This document shows, one piece after another, positions 25,014 to 34,429 of a stretch of 64,000 nucleotides of DNA. The stretch is from CBDCUW01 sp963734865. GTDB lineage: Bacteria; Planctomycetota; Planctomycetia; Pirellulales; Pirellulaceae. The notes beneath the pieces are model-generated. The model ran no database searches. It was not told the origin of the DNA and saw only the letters and a list, made by a program, of their open reading frames with translations. A program made the position numbers and the translations under genes. The DNA lies in NCBI GenBank assembly GCA_963734865.1, contig CAVTIV010000005.1, forward strand, positions 558,001 through 622,000, read 5' to 3'. Within the stretch, counting starts at the first letter, position 1; the number at the start of each line of letters is the position of its first letter.

Positions 25014-26837
25014 TTGAGTCGATTCAATACCCTCGCGAGACCACGCAGCGAACCTGAAGCCGCTGGGGCGTTGTTCTCATACGTCTGGTCGGCGCTCGCC
25101 GGTTTGCTGGTCCCCGTGCTGGTGGTTCTGGTTGGATTGCTCGCAGAGCTACTGAATTCCAGCAGCGGTCTGGGCCAAGCGCCTGTGCAACTGGGAACTC
25201 ACCTTTGGATTCCGCTGCCAAAGTCCTTTGCCAATCAATTGGAATTGATCCAATTGACGCAGTTGGTGGCGGTGACTTTTGCCGTGGCTGCGATCTTCTG
25301 CATTTCGGTCTGGCTTCAGGGTCGCGCCTCGGATGCGCGTGCACGACGTGTGGTCAAAGCGTTGCACGCTCGCGTGTTGCGTCAAAGTCTTCGCCGTGCC
25401 GAGCTGGAGGGCGCCGCGGCGCAACATCTACGTGCCCAGCAATTGATCGGCACGCAGTTGCCATCGATCCAAACGGGATTGTCGCTGTGGTATCGGTCGG
25501 TTCCGCGGAGCGGGTTGAAGTTCATTGGGTGCGTCACGTTGGCGCTGCTGGTGGACATCTGGTTAGCACTGTTGGCGGTGGTCAGCGGAGTGTTGCTGTG
25601 GCAGTTGTTCCGGCGGCTCCACAACAACGATCAATCCGAATTGACGGATTGGGAAGTCCCCCGAGCGCGACGCCGCATGGCCGAGTTGGTGGGTCAGGCG
25701 CCGTTATTGGCGCGGCTGCAGACGCAGGGCCTGGTCGATCGGGCGTTCGGTTCGGAACTGGACACGCTCTATCGGCGACTCGCCACCGAGGAATCTCGTC
25801 GTGCTCGGATCTGGCCGCTGGTTATCTTCGCCAGCTCGGCCGCGATCGCCGTGATGATATTGGGTCTGGGCGTCAACCTGTTTAGCGAGGAAAACGGATT
25901 GAGTGTGCCGGCCGCGCTCGTTCTTGGCCTGGCCTTGGCCGGTGCTGTCGCCGCGGCGGGACGTCTGTCGGCGCTGGCATCCCAATTGCGCATCAGTGGC
26001 GAGGCCAGTGATTCGGTCTACCACTATCTTGCGCCGAGCGATGAAATCGCCCCCAGCGAACAACGCGTTGGATTGGCCGGGCTTCGTGATTGCGTCGAAA
26101 TCCAAGACGTGACTCTCGGTGACACAGCTGACCCCATTCTCAGTCACTTGAGTCTCAAGCTCAAGCCGGCGTCGTTGGTCGCACTATTGGGGACGGAGTC
26201 GGTTTCGACTCGTGCCCTGACGGAGTTGCTGATGGGATTCGGGCGCCCGACCGAGGGGCGTGTCACGATCGATGGTATCCCACTGTTGGATGTCCACCCT
26301 CAGGCGCTGTCGCGGAACGTGATGTGGATCGAACCCGACGGACCGATTTGGGACGGCACGATTCAAGAAAACCTTCGCGGCGGCGATGAATCGATCAACA
26401 ACAGCAATGTCGTCGAGGCGTTGGAGCAGGTTGACGTTTACGAGCGATTGCAACGCTTGCCCGAAGGGCTCGACACGATTGTCGCCGCCGGCGATTCGAT
26501 GCTCGGCGTGGAAACGACTTATGCCATCGCCGTGGCCCGTGCCATTCTGCACCGGCCGCCAATCGTGTTAGCGATGGAGCCGCCGCCACCGGCCGAACAT
26601 CTGGCCGACGATCCCTGTTTGAAAGCGCTGCGAAAGTTGGTCGACTCGGGCATCCTGGTCGTCATGTTGCCGCGGCGGTTGCAGACGCTTCGGACCGCCG
26701 ATCGCGTCGTCCTGTTCAACGGCCCGCGTTTGGTGGGAGAGGGAAAACATCCTGAGCTGCTGGCCAATTCCGACTTGTACCGGCACCTCAACTACTTGCT
26801 GTTCAATCCCTATCGGCACCAGAAGAGTGGAGTTTGA
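25014..26837 (+). CDS. ABC exporter-like protein with degenerate, probably ATPase-dead NBD
   Basis: A 607-aa half-transporter with an N-terminal six-helix-type membrane domain (about 20-340) and a C-terminal nucleotide-binding fold (about 365-600). The fold is recognisable: 'VTIDGIPLLDVHPQALSRNV', 'DGTIQENLRGGD', 'AIAVARAILHRPPIV', 'RTADRVVLFNGPRLVGEGKHPELL'. The catalytic motifs are lost: Walker A is GTESVSTRA (393-401, Lys replaced by Thr399), the LSGGQ signature is LGVET (497-501), Walker B Asp is Met521 (Glu522 kept), and the H-loop His is Pro553. It starts at TTG 25014, with GGGAG about 9 nt upstream. It may be a regulatory or structural half of a heterodimer; the active partner is not adjacent. 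Confidence 0.85.
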   Translation: MSRFNTLARPRSEPEAAGALFSYVWSALAGLLVPVLVVLVGLLAELLNSSSGLGQAPVQLGTHLWIPLPKSFANQLELIQLTQLVAVTFAVAAIFCISVWLQGRASDARARRVVKALHARVLRQSLRRAELEGAAAQHLRAQQLIGTQLPSIQTGLSLWYRSVPRSGLKFIGCVTLALLVDIWLALLAVVSGVLLWQLFRRLHNNDQSELTDWEVPRARRRMAELVGQAPLLARLQTQGLVDRAFGSELDTLYRRLATEESRRARIWPLVIFASSAAIAVMILGLGVNLFSEENGLSVPAALVLGLALAGAVAAAGRLSALASQLRISGEASDSVYHYLAPSDEIAPSEQRVGLAGLRDCVEIQDVTLGDTADPILSHLSLKLKPASLVALLGTESVSTRALTELLMGFGRPTEGRVTIDGIPLLDVHPQALSRNVMWIEPDGPIWDGTIQENLRGGDESINNSNVVEALEQVDVYERLQRLPEGLDTIVAAGDSMLGVETTYAIAVARAILHRPPIVLAMEPPPPAEHLADDPCLKALRKLVDSGILVVMLPRRLQTLRTADRVVLFNGPRLVGEGKHPELLANSDLYRHLNYLLFNPYRHQKSGV

Positions 26838-26876
26838 TCGCAGTGGCTCCGCGTCCCGCTCGATCCCAATCATCGA

Positions 26877-27908
26877 TCACGTCGTCGGACGCCTTGGCGT
26901 GTACAGGCAACAGTCGGCGGGACAGACATCGTGCCACGGTCCCAACACGCCGATCGCCTCGCGCTTGTCAGTCCTCCCCAATCGCTCTTCGACAAGGGAG
27001 CGAATCATCGCGATGAATTTCGGATTCACTCCGGCCGTTGCCGCGCGGGCCATCGCGATGCCTCGATCGGCGCACACTTTGGCTGCCTGTTCATCGAGGT
27101 CAAACATGACCTCCATGTGATCGCTGACAAACCCGATCGGCACGATCACCAGCGTTGTTAACTTGTTCGCGTCATCCATCTCGACAATCGCGTCACAGAC
27201 GTCGGGTTCTAACCACGGTTGCTGCGGCGGACCGCTGCGACTCTGGTAGACGAGTCGCCAATGCGGGGTTCCTGCGGCTTCGGCCACCAACCGGCTCGCC
27301 TCGCTCAGTTGCTGTTGGTAGTCACAGTGGTCGGCCATCGACATCGGAATGCTGTGCGCGGTGAACAGCACCTCGACGTCGCTGGGCTGGACGCCCAGTG
27401 ATTGGACCGATCGTGTCAAGGAATCGGCAATGGCGGCGATGAATTGTGGGTGATTGAAACCCATCCGAAGCTTCTCGACCAGCGGAGCATCCTCGCCGAC
27501 CTGCTCGCGTGCCGCAATGATATTTTCGCGGTATTGCCGGCATCCACTGTAGCAACTGAACATGCTCGTAAAGAAAGCAAGGGCCCGCTTGCGACCATCG
27601 TCTTGCATCTGGCGCAGGGTGTCGGCAAACAATGGATTCCAATTGCGATTGCCCCAGTAAACGGGCAGCTCGATTCCGTGAGCGGTGAACTCGTCACCGA
27701 TGGCGGCCAACAGTTGGCGGTTATGCTCATTGATCGGGCTGACACCGCCGAAGTGATCGTAGTGCTCGGCCACTTCCAGCATTCGCGAGCGCGGCACGTT
27801 CTTTCCACGCAGGACGTTCTCCAGGAATGGCATCACGTCATCGGGGCCTTCCGGGCCACCGAAGGAAACCAGCAGAAACGAATCGTAAGGGATATTTGGT
27901 TCAGTCAT
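26877..27908 (-). CDS. hemH: ferrochelatase (probably coproporphyrin ferrochelatase)
   Basis: A 343-aa enzyme that inserts Fe2+ into a porphyrin at the end of haem synthesis. Family motifs are 'LLVSFGGPEGPDDVMPFLENV', 'FTAHSIPMSM' (active-site His), 'YQSRSGPPQQPWLEPDV' and 'SDHMEVMFDLD' (His/Glu). The sequence is closest in style to the actinobacterial CpfC type. 'SGCRQYREN' and the C-terminal 'VCPADCCLY' supply Cys residues at places where some ferrochelatases bind a [2Fe-2S] cluster. The ATG at 27908 has AGGTAAC about 8 nt upstream; a GTG two codons earlier is less likely. Confidence 0.95.
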   Translation of the reverse strand: MTEPNIPYDSFLLVSFGGPEGPDDVMPFLENVLRGKNVPRSRMLEVAEHYDHFGGVSPINEHNRQLLAAIGDEFTAHGIELPVYWGNRNWNPLFADTLRQMQDDGRKRALAFFTSMFSCYSGCRQYRENIIAAREQVGEDAPLVEKLRMGFNHPQFIAAIADSLTRSVQSLGVQPSDVEVLFTAHSIPMSMADHCDYQQQLSEASRLVAEAAGTPHWRLVYQSRSGPPQQPWLEPDVCDAIVEMDDANKLTTLVIVPIGFVSDHMEVMFDLDEQAAKVCADRGIAMARAATAGVNPKFIAMIRSLVEERLGRTDKREAIGVLGPWHDVCPADCCLYTPRRPTT

Positions 27909-28014
27909 GTTCACTTGTTACCTGGGGAGGCCAAGGGCCACTACTGTATCTTCACACGTATGACCATTGTGCAGGCGGAGCAAGTCGCGGTTTCAAATCG
28001 GACGAAAATGAAAC

Positions 28015-28452
28015 TCACACTCCGATGTCTTCGTTCCAGACGTCGGGATTCGCGGCGATGAACAATCGCATCAGCTCGATGCACTCGGGATCGTTTTCAA
28101 CGGTCAACTCGACACCGCGAGTACGCAGGTAATCTTCCGGGCCTTGAAACGTCTGATTCTCGCCGATCACCACTTTGGCAACGCCGTAAAGCAATGCCGC
28201 ACCGCTGCACATGTCACAAGGTGACAGCGTCGAATAGAGGATCGCGCTGCGGTACTGGGCCGCAGTCAGACGGCCAGCGTTTTCGATCGCGTCGATTTCG
28301 GCGTGCAGAACGGCGCTTCCTTTTTGAACTCGCCGATTGTGCCCGCGACCGACAATTTCCTGGTCGATCACCAGCACTGAACCGATCGGGATGCCTCCTT
28401 CGGCAAAGCCCTTTCGAGCCTCGTGGATCGCTGCTTGCAAAAACGGGTCCAT
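28015..28452 (-). CDS. cytosine/nucleoside deaminase
   Basis: A 145-aa zinc deaminase with 'LHAEIDAIENAGR' (His ligand and catalytic Glu) and 'STLSPCDMCSGAALLYG' (two Cys ligands). The tail 'VVIGENQTFQGPEDYL' and 'LFIAANPDVWNEDIGV' resembles the yeast-type cytosine deaminase rather than tRNA-adenosine deaminase TadA. It probably acts in pyrimidine salvage. The ATG at 28452 (MDPFLQAAI) is chosen over a TTG eight codons upstream. It lies downstream of the sulfatase gene on the same strand, 44 bp away. Confidence 0.9.
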   Translation of the reverse strand: MDPFLQAAIHEARKGFAEGGIPIGSVLVIDQEIVGRGHNRRVQKGSAVLHAEIDAIENAGRLTAAQYRSAILYSTLSPCDMCSGAALLYGVAKVVIGENQTFQGPEDYLRTRGVELTVENDPECIELMRLFIAANPDVWNEDIGV

Positions 28453-28496
28453 GGATAGTTGCTTTGCCGGTGACAACAGAAGCCGCGAGTCGTTCT

Positions 28497-30020
28497 TTAT
28501 CGGGTCCAGTCCAGCGGCAGTTGCTCATCGCCCGGTGCGAGCTTTCCAGCCGGGCGAATGCCGTTCCCTTTGCGGTTGGTCAACTTGTCACCAAGATCGT
28601 CGCGCGCTCGCTCGGCAGCTGCCTGCAGCTCTTTGACGATCTCAGGGAAATCCGAAATGACATCGGTCTGCTCCGAGATGTCACGATCCAAATCGAACAG
28701 CGTTGGACGGCGTATCTCGTCTTCCTGGTAGGCGACTGGCCGACCACCGGATCCCCCTGGTTGTCCCTTGAGTGTGCGGTATTTGTGCGGAAACATCAGT
28801 TTGAATCGTTCGTTGCGAACCGCCTGCAACTCGCCACCTTTGTAGTAGCAGTAGAACGCATCGTGGGGCGACTGCGCCTCCTCGACGCCGAACATCAAGG
28901 GGCGGATGTCCTTGCCGTCAATCTTGTGATCGGGCAGATCCGCGCCGATCAGTTTGGCGACGGTGGGCAGAATATCGATCGTGCTGCAAAGCTTGTCACA
29001 GCTCGTTCCGGCTGGGATTTTTCCTTTCCACCACATGATCGTCGGTTCGCGATAGCCGCCTTCAAACATGGTTCCTTTGCCTTCGCGGAGCGGCGTCGCT
29101 TTGCCGGCATGCGTCCCATACGATAGCCACGGTCCATTGTCGCTGGTGAATACGACCAACGTGTTGCTCGCGGCACCAATCTTTTCCACGGCCGAGAGAA
29201 TCTGGCCGACCGACCAGTCGACTTCCATCACCACATCGGCAAAGATCCCGGCGCCGCTCTTGCCGCGAAATCTCTCCGACGCGTACAGCGGAACGTGGAC
29301 CATCGGATGCGGGAGGTACAAAAAGAATGGATGCTCGGCGTTCCCATTGATGAATTCGACCGCCCGCTCGGTAAACTGGCGAGTCATTTCGGCTTGGTCT
29401 GCTGGTTGGATATTGTCGTTGACGATCGTCACTCCACCCGCCTTGGTGGCACGGATCATCGGCAGGGCCGGCCAAGGAATTTTTGCATCGGGATCCTGTT
29501 TCCGCTTGGCGACGGAATCGGGGTGCAGCGGCCACATGTCGTTGCTGTAGGGGATCCCGTAGTATTCATCAAATCCATGATTGGTGGGCAAGAACTTGGG
29601 GTGATGCCCGAGATGCCACTTGCCAAAGATTGCGGTCGCGTAACCTTTGGATTTGCAAATTTCGGCAAGGGTCACTTCGTTGGGATTGATGCCGATATTC
29701 GATTTCGGTCCTAGCGCCCCTTGGATCCCGATCCGGCGGTGATAGCAGCCGCTCATCAACGCCGAACGCGATGCGGAACAGACGGCTGACGAGACGACGA
29801 AATCGGTGAACCGCCGGCCTTCGGCTGCCATCCGGTTTAGATTCGGCGTCTTGTACTGGTTGTCGCCGAAAGGGTTGATGTCGGCGTAGCCCATGTCGTC
29901 AATGAAAATCACGATCACATTGGGTGGCGGAAGATCGTCGGCAGCGGTGGCCGAATCGATCATGATCGCGGCTAGCAGCGAGAGGCAAGCGATCGGGAAC
30001 AAGCATAGGATTCGTGGCAT
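28497..30020 (-). CDS. arylsulfatase, family S1
   Basis: A 507-aa exported sulfatase with a signal peptide (MPRILCLFPIACLSLLAAIM, cleavage near 'ATA'). 'VIFIDDMGYADINPFG' carries the metal-binding Asp pair. The sulfatase signature is 'VCSASRSALMSG', whose Cys81 would be converted to formylglycine; Ala replaces the usual Pro of C-x-P-S-R. 'AIFGKWHLGH' and 'VFTSDNGPW' complete the site. It probably removes sulfate esters from algal or animal polysaccharides. The ATG at 30020 is used because it begins the signal peptide. The C25 peptidase gene ends 57 bp upstream, so the two are probably co-transcribed. Confidence 0.93.
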   Translation of the reverse strand: MPRILCLFPIACLSLLAAIMIDSATAADDLPPPNVIVIFIDDMGYADINPFGDNQYKTPNLNRMAAEGRRFTDFVVSSAVCSASRSALMSGCYHRRIGIQGALGPKSNIGINPNEVTLAEICKSKGYATAIFGKWHLGHHPKFLPTNHGFDEYYGIPYSNDMWPLHPDSVAKRKQDPDAKIPWPALPMIRATKAGGVTIVNDNIQPADQAEMTRQFTERAVEFINGNAEHPFFLYLPHPMVHVPLYASERFRGKSGAGIFADVVMEVDWSVGQILSAVEKIGAASNTLVVFTSDNGPWLSYGTHAGKATPLREGKGTMFEGGYREPTIMWWKGKIPAGTSCDKLCSTIDILPTVAKLIGADLPDHKIDGKDIRPLMFGVEEAQSPHDAFYCYYKGGELQAVRNERFKLMFPHKYRTLKGQPGGSGGRPVAYQEDEIRRPTLFDLDRDISEQTDVISDFPEIVKELQAAAERARDDLGDKLTNRKGNGIRPAGKLAPGDEQLPLDWTR

Positions 30021-30077
30021 CGAAACGTGGTGGGTCAGTGGTGAGAGGAGTTTGCCGTGGCAACCAAGGGAGGGCAA

Positions 30078-31697
30078 TTAGCGACGTTCAATCGGTCTCA
30101 TGATCGTTCGCGACGCCGCCGTCGCCCAAGACTTTCTTCCGGACACGATCGCTCGGACCACGATCGGCCCGGTGACCTCCTCGGGAAGCAGGACTTTCGG
30201 CATCGTGACTTGGTCGGCCAACACAGCTGTGGTGATCGAGGCGACGGTGGTTTCATTCGGGTCACCGATCGTCACCGCTCCCAGCGGGCGATCGAATGAG
30301 AGCGTCAATTGGCCGGCAATCGGGCTCGTAACATTCAACTCGATCGGCTGCCCCACGTCGTGACCGGCGGCAACTTGCAGCAACACCGGATGGGGATGAT
30401 GGAGTCGGAGTGTCGGGTCGCCGATCAAGTTGTAAAGCCGCATGTGTTCGCGGCGCTCGCCCACCAGGCTTGTGCCGGAGGGGCTGACGACGCTGGCCAA
30501 TGCGTCGATCATCACTCGCGGCGTCGAATGAGTTGCCGAGGTCTCGCTGTTCATCTCTCGAAGAGCGCTCAGCCAAGCGTCGCCAAGCCGGGGCAGTTTT
30601 TGCTCAAAAATGCCGTCGATCAATCCGACCGCAGCGGTCACATTTCCATAGGGCATCGTCACTCGGCTGCCGGCAAACACGGCGATCGGGCCACCTTCAC
30701 ATAGCAGCATTTCTTCGGCCAACGAGTCTTCCGAGGCATCCAACGCACCGGTGTAGCAGGCCAGCATCACGGCGATCGGACAGCAGCCCGCTGGCCGGCT
30801 TAGCCTCTTGACGCTGTTGTGATCCAAGACCGGGATGCCATCGGACGTATGCGGCACGCGATCGAGCGCCGTCACCCGTCCGTGCCCGGCATAGACCCAG
30901 AATCTTGCTCCTTGATGGTAGCGATTCAATACTGCATCGGTAAACGATTCGCCGGCAGGAAAGAACGCGTGCCCGGGACTCGCATAGGCAACCGACGTTC
31001 GCGTCTCGACCGGCAGCATGCTGGTCACAACCGTTCGCGTGACCGACTCGATCGCCGTGTCAGCCATCACGCCGAAACCGCCGACGCCACCGGTCAAGCA
31101 CACCTGGCCGCGCCAGGTTCCAAAGTCGTCACTCTGTTCATGAGCGACAATTCGGCCGATCAGGTCGGATAACTGTTTGGGTTGATCGACCGGCAATCGT
31201 CCCACGACGGCATCGGGAACCTCATCTTGATCAAAATCTCCAAACAACATGTCGGTTGCCAAGGTCGGAGTTGAACCCCAGGCCAAGGTGACTTTGGATT
31301 CCGCATAGTGAATCGGGACCTGGCACGACGCGTTGCAGGGCGTTCCGATTACCGGTGCGTCGCCGACCAACATCACGTACCTCGTCCGCTCGTCGGCTGC
31401 CACGCGAATTGCTCGTTGCAACGTTGCCACGTCACGTTCGGATGGGATCACCGTGATTTGCAGGCCCTCGTTGTGCCGGTGTTCGAGCCACGCCGAGAGC
31501 GGCTCGCGAAACTGGTCGGGACAGACGACGACGACGTCGACCGCGGGGGCCGAACTGGGGAAAAAGGTGGCCGCTAGCAAGTAAGCGGAAACCAGGATTC
31601 CCGTTCCCAGCCGCGATCGCTTGGGACCCACGGAATTCCCCCTCCGACCGTTCCGGAGGAACTCTCCCCCCGTTCGTTGATTTCGTTTCATGGTCAT
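30078..31697 (-). CDS. gingipain-like C25 cysteine peptidase, exported
   Basis: A 539-aa protein with an N-terminal basic region and hydrophobic segment (about 30-52, 'GTGILVSAYLLAATFFPSSA') acting as signal peptide or anchor. The caspase/gingipain fold is suggested by 'RYVMLVGDAP', 'VVGRLPV', 'WVYAGHGRV' (catalytic His272) and 'IAVMLACYTGAL' (catalytic Cys314), in the order seen in peptidase family C25. A C-terminal beta-sandwich-like tail follows (about 430-539). No prodomain or type IX sorting signal is recognised. ATGs at 31697 and 31691 are equally possible starts. It is divergent from pdxA, with 86 bp between. Confidence 0.8.
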   Translation of the reverse strand: MTMKRNQRTGGEFLRNGRRGNSVGPKRSRLGTGILVSAYLLAATFFPSSAPAVDVVVVCPDQFREPLSAWLEHRHNEGLQITVIPSERDVATLQRAIRVAADERTRYVMLVGDAPVIGTPCNASCQVPIHYAESKVTLAWGSTPTLATDMLFGDFDQDEVPDAVVGRLPVDQPKQLSDLIGRIVAHEQSDDFGTWRGQVCLTGGVGGFGVMADTAIESVTRTVVTSMLPVETRTSVAYASPGHAFFPAGESFTDAVLNRYHQGARFWVYAGHGRVTALDRVPHTSDGIPVLDHNSVKRLSRPAGCCPIAVMLACYTGALDASEDSLAEEMLLCEGGPIAVFAGSRVTMPYGNVTAAVGLIDGIFEQKLPRLGDAWLSALREMNSETSATHSTPRVMIDALASVVSPSGTSLVGERREHMRLYNLIGDPTLRLHHPHPVLLQVAAGHDVGQPIELNVTSPIAGQLTLSFDRPLGAVTIGDPNETTVASITTAVLADQVTMPKVLLPEEVTGPIVVRAIVSGRKSWATAASRTIMRPIERR

Positions 31698-31783
31698 TCA
31701 AACCACACCGGTTCATCCGTTAAGCTTCTATCGACACTCCGTCCGCTCCATCTCACCCGATCCAGCATACCAGCACCAGACCA

Positions 31784-32755
31784 ATGTTAGCGGCTTCCCG
31801 GCGGCAGAGCGACGAATACCGACGACCGCGGATCGCGATCACGGTCGGCGATGTCGCCGGGGTGGGGCCGGAATTGGCGATGCGTTGTGCCGCGTTGCCG
31901 GAGGTGACCGCTCGCTGCCTCCCCATTCTACTCGGTCCGGCCAAAGTGCTCTGCCGAATCGCCGACCGACTCGGTGTGCCCTTTCCGGCCGAGGTAATGG
32001 ATGTGGGCTCGCTGGATGCTGCGGCGGTCGAGCCGGGACACTTTAACGCCGCAACGGGTCGTGCCTCGTTCCAGGCGGTCAGCCAAGCCATCGATGCGGC
32101 GCTTGCGGGCGAGTTGGACGCGATCGTCACCGGCCCAATCCAAAAGGAAGCCTGGCACTTAGCGGGAATCGAGTACCCCGGACACACCGAGCTGTTGGCC
32201 CAGCGAACGCACTGCGATCACTGTTCGATGATGTTGACCAGCGAGGCGATTTCTTGCGTTTTGGCGACGATCCACATTCCTCTTGCCGACGTCGCCTCGT
32301 CACTGACGACCGAGGCGGTTCTGCAAGCGATCCGGTTGGGCGCCGACGCGGTTTCTCGTCGCCATGGTCGACCGGCTCGCGTGACGGTTTGCGGATTGAA
32401 TCCGCACGCCGGGGAAAACGGAATGTTCAGCCATGGCGAGGAGGCGACCATCATTTCGCCTGCGATCGAGGCAGCTCGCCAGAGTGGGATCCAGGTGACC
32501 GGACCGTTGCCACCCGATACGGCCTTCACGCCGGCCAACCGGCAGCGAACCGATGTCTACGTTTGCATGTATCACGATCAGGGGCTGATTCCGCTGAAGG
32601 CATTGGCATTTGAGGATGCGGTCAACGTGACGTTGGGGCTTCCGATTGTTCGCACCAGTGTCGATCACGGTACGGCACTCGACCTCGCTTGGCAGGGGAC
32701 TGCCAGCCATCAAAGCATGTTGGCGGCGATACGGATGGCGATCGATCTATGTTGA
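31784..32755 (+). CDS. pdxA: 4-hydroxythreonine-4-phosphate dehydrogenase
   Basis: A 323-aa PdxA of the DXP-dependent pyridoxal phosphate pathway. Family motifs are 'ITVGDVAGVGPELAMR', 'VTGPIQKEAW', 'YPGHTELLAQRT', 'CGLNPHAGENG', 'YHDQGLIPLKAL' and 'TSVDHGTALDLA', including the metal-binding His residues. It is NAD-dependent and cytoplasmic. It is followed 66 bp later by a membrane protein gene on the same strand. Confidence 0.96.
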   Translation: MLAASRRQSDEYRRPRIAITVGDVAGVGPELAMRCAALPEVTARCLPILLGPAKVLCRIADRLGVPFPAEVMDVGSLDAAAVEPGHFNAATGRASFQAVSQAIDAALAGELDAIVTGPIQKEAWHLAGIEYPGHTELLAQRTHCDHCSMMLTSEAISCVLATIHIPLADVASSLTTEAVLQAIRLGADAVSRRHGRPARVTVCGLNPHAGENGMFSHGEEATIISPAIEAARQSGIQVTGPLPPDTAFTPANRQRTDVYVCMYHDQGLIPLKALAFEDAVNVTLGLPIVRTSVDHGTALDLAWQGTASHQSMLAAIRMAIDLC

Positions 32756-32821
32756 GCGACACGCCATTTCCTGAATCCGTCTGCACGTTTTCTGGCTCCT
32801 GTGGCTCATTTGAATCGCCCC

Positions 32822-34429
32822 ATGTCTGCACCTGAGACCACGATCGAACCACCGAGCAAGCTGGGTGCTGTCGGCGAAATCGTGTTATTGGTGGCACTGT
32901 TTTTCATTTATGCTGGCGATCTCGCGCCGATGGTGAACGAGGCCCACTATCTGGTGAAGGCAAAGAACTTCTGGGAACCCGAGTGGTGCGAGCATGATCT
33001 GTTCGCAGCTTCGGGAAAGGCGCACACCACGTTCTACACGACGTTTGGATGGCCAACACGCTTTTTATCGCTGGAAGAAACGGCCTGGGCCGGTCGCGTC
33101 GTCGGATGGCTGATGCTGGCAGTGGGGCTGCAGCGGCTGTGCTGGAAATTGCTGCGAGTGCGGTACGCTTCGCTGGCGGTGGCGACGATTTGGATTGTGG
33201 GCATCGAGTATGGAAATCTTGCCGGGGAGTGGGTTGTTGGCGGCATTGAGGCCAAAGTTCCCGCCTACGCGTTTGTTCTGCTGGCACTGGCCGAGATGGT
33301 CGATCGCCAATGGCGGCGGGTCTGGCCACTACTCGGAGCCGCCTCGGCGTTCCATGTACTAACGGGCGGATGGTCCGTCATCGCTGCGATCTTGGTTTGG
33401 GTGGTGACCGAGCGGGGACGACCGGACGCAGTCAAGCTGCTTACGCCGGCGCTGTTTCTCGGTGGTGCGATTTCTTTGTTCGGGTTGCTGCCGGCAATCG
33501 CGTTGACCCTGGGATCCAGCCCCGAAGATGCCACGGCAGCAGCGAGGATTTACGCGTACTTTCGACTCAAACATCACTTGTTGCCGGCCGATTTTTACCC
33601 TTCCTGGTATCTCCGTCACAGTTTGCTGATCGCCGCCACGATTGGCCTGACATTTGTGTTTCAGCGACAAGCCGATGGATGGAACCGCATGAAGTGGTTC
33701 ACTTTGGGGGCCATCGCGATCGCCGGCACTGGCATGTTCGTCGGTTTGTTACCGTCGGTCGCGCCCGATCTGGCCGCCAGACTGCTGCGGTTTTACTGGT
33801 TCCGTTTATCCGACGCGATCGTCCCGCTGATGTTCGGCCTGTTGGTCACGCGAATGTTGATGGATACGCGGGCGAGCCTTCGCAACCTCGGACTGGCCGT
33901 GCTGGTGGTTGCCGTCCTGCTGTTCGCTCGAGCCAGTTACCGGAAATCCCAACTGGGGGTTCCGCCGTCGGTCAGCAATGCCCTGTTGGGCTTGCATATC
34001 GATGCTTCGCCGCGGCAGCAGCAACAAGCCTATCAAGACTGGCGATCGGTCTGTCGTTGGGTGCGAGACACCTCGGACGAAGGAGAAATCTTTTTGACGC
34101 CCAGGCATCAACAGACATTCAAGTGGTACGCCGAACGCGCCGAGGTTGTGAATTGGAAAGACGTGCCCCAGGATGCCAAAAACCTTCGCCAGTGGTATCG
34201 CCGATTCCGTGATGTATTTCCCCAGCGACTGGGGACGATGCGAGTGACCATCCAATACGATGAATTGAGACGATTCCGCCAGCAATATGGTGTTCGCTAC
34301 ATGATCGTTGATCGTCGCATCAGCGGAGCGAATCTGCCGCTGGTCCAGGTTTACCCGACCAATCGGCAAACGAATGAAACGTACGCGGTTTACGAGTTAC
34401 CGTATCCGTCGTCGGAGGGACCCGGTTAG
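32822..34429 (+). CDS. polytopic membrane protein, GT-C-like topology, unknown function
   Basis: A 535-aa protein with about ten hydrophobic segments between residues 15 and 385. A C-terminal soluble region of about 150 residues follows ('QTFKWYAERAEVVNWKDVPQ', 'YGVRYMIVDRRI'). The layout recalls planctomycete DUF6798-type proteins and GT-C glycosyltransferases. An early 'YAGDLAPMVNEAHYL' offers acidic residues in the first loop, where GT-C enzymes place theirs. No definite enzyme motif is recognised. The ATG at 32822 is used in preference to a GTG at 32801. The 3' end overlaps the convergent ABC permease by 4 bp. Confidence 0.75.
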   Translation: MSAPETTIEPPSKLGAVGEIVLLVALFFIYAGDLAPMVNEAHYLVKAKNFWEPEWCEHDLFAASGKAHTTFYTTFGWPTRFLSLEETAWAGRVVGWLMLAVGLQRLCWKLLRVRYASLAVATIWIVGIEYGNLAGEWVVGGIEAKVPAYAFVLLALAEMVDRQWRRVWPLLGAASAFHVLTGGWSVIAAILVWVVTERGRPDAVKLLTPALFLGGAISLFGLLPAIALTLGSSPEDATAAARIYAYFRLKHHLLPADFYPSWYLRHSLLIAATIGLTFVFQRQADGWNRMKWFTLGAIAIAGTGMFVGLLPSVAPDLAARLLRFYWFRLSDAIVPLMFGLLVTRMLMDTRASLRNLGLAVLVVAVLLFARASYRKSQLGVPPSVSNALLGLHIDASPRQQQQAYQDWRSVCRWVRDTSDEGEIFLTPRHQQTFKWYAERAEVVNWKDVPQDAKNLRQWYRRFRDVFPQRLGTMRVTIQYDELRRFRQQYGVRYMIVDRRISGANLPLVQVYPTNRQTNETYAVYELPYPSSEGPG

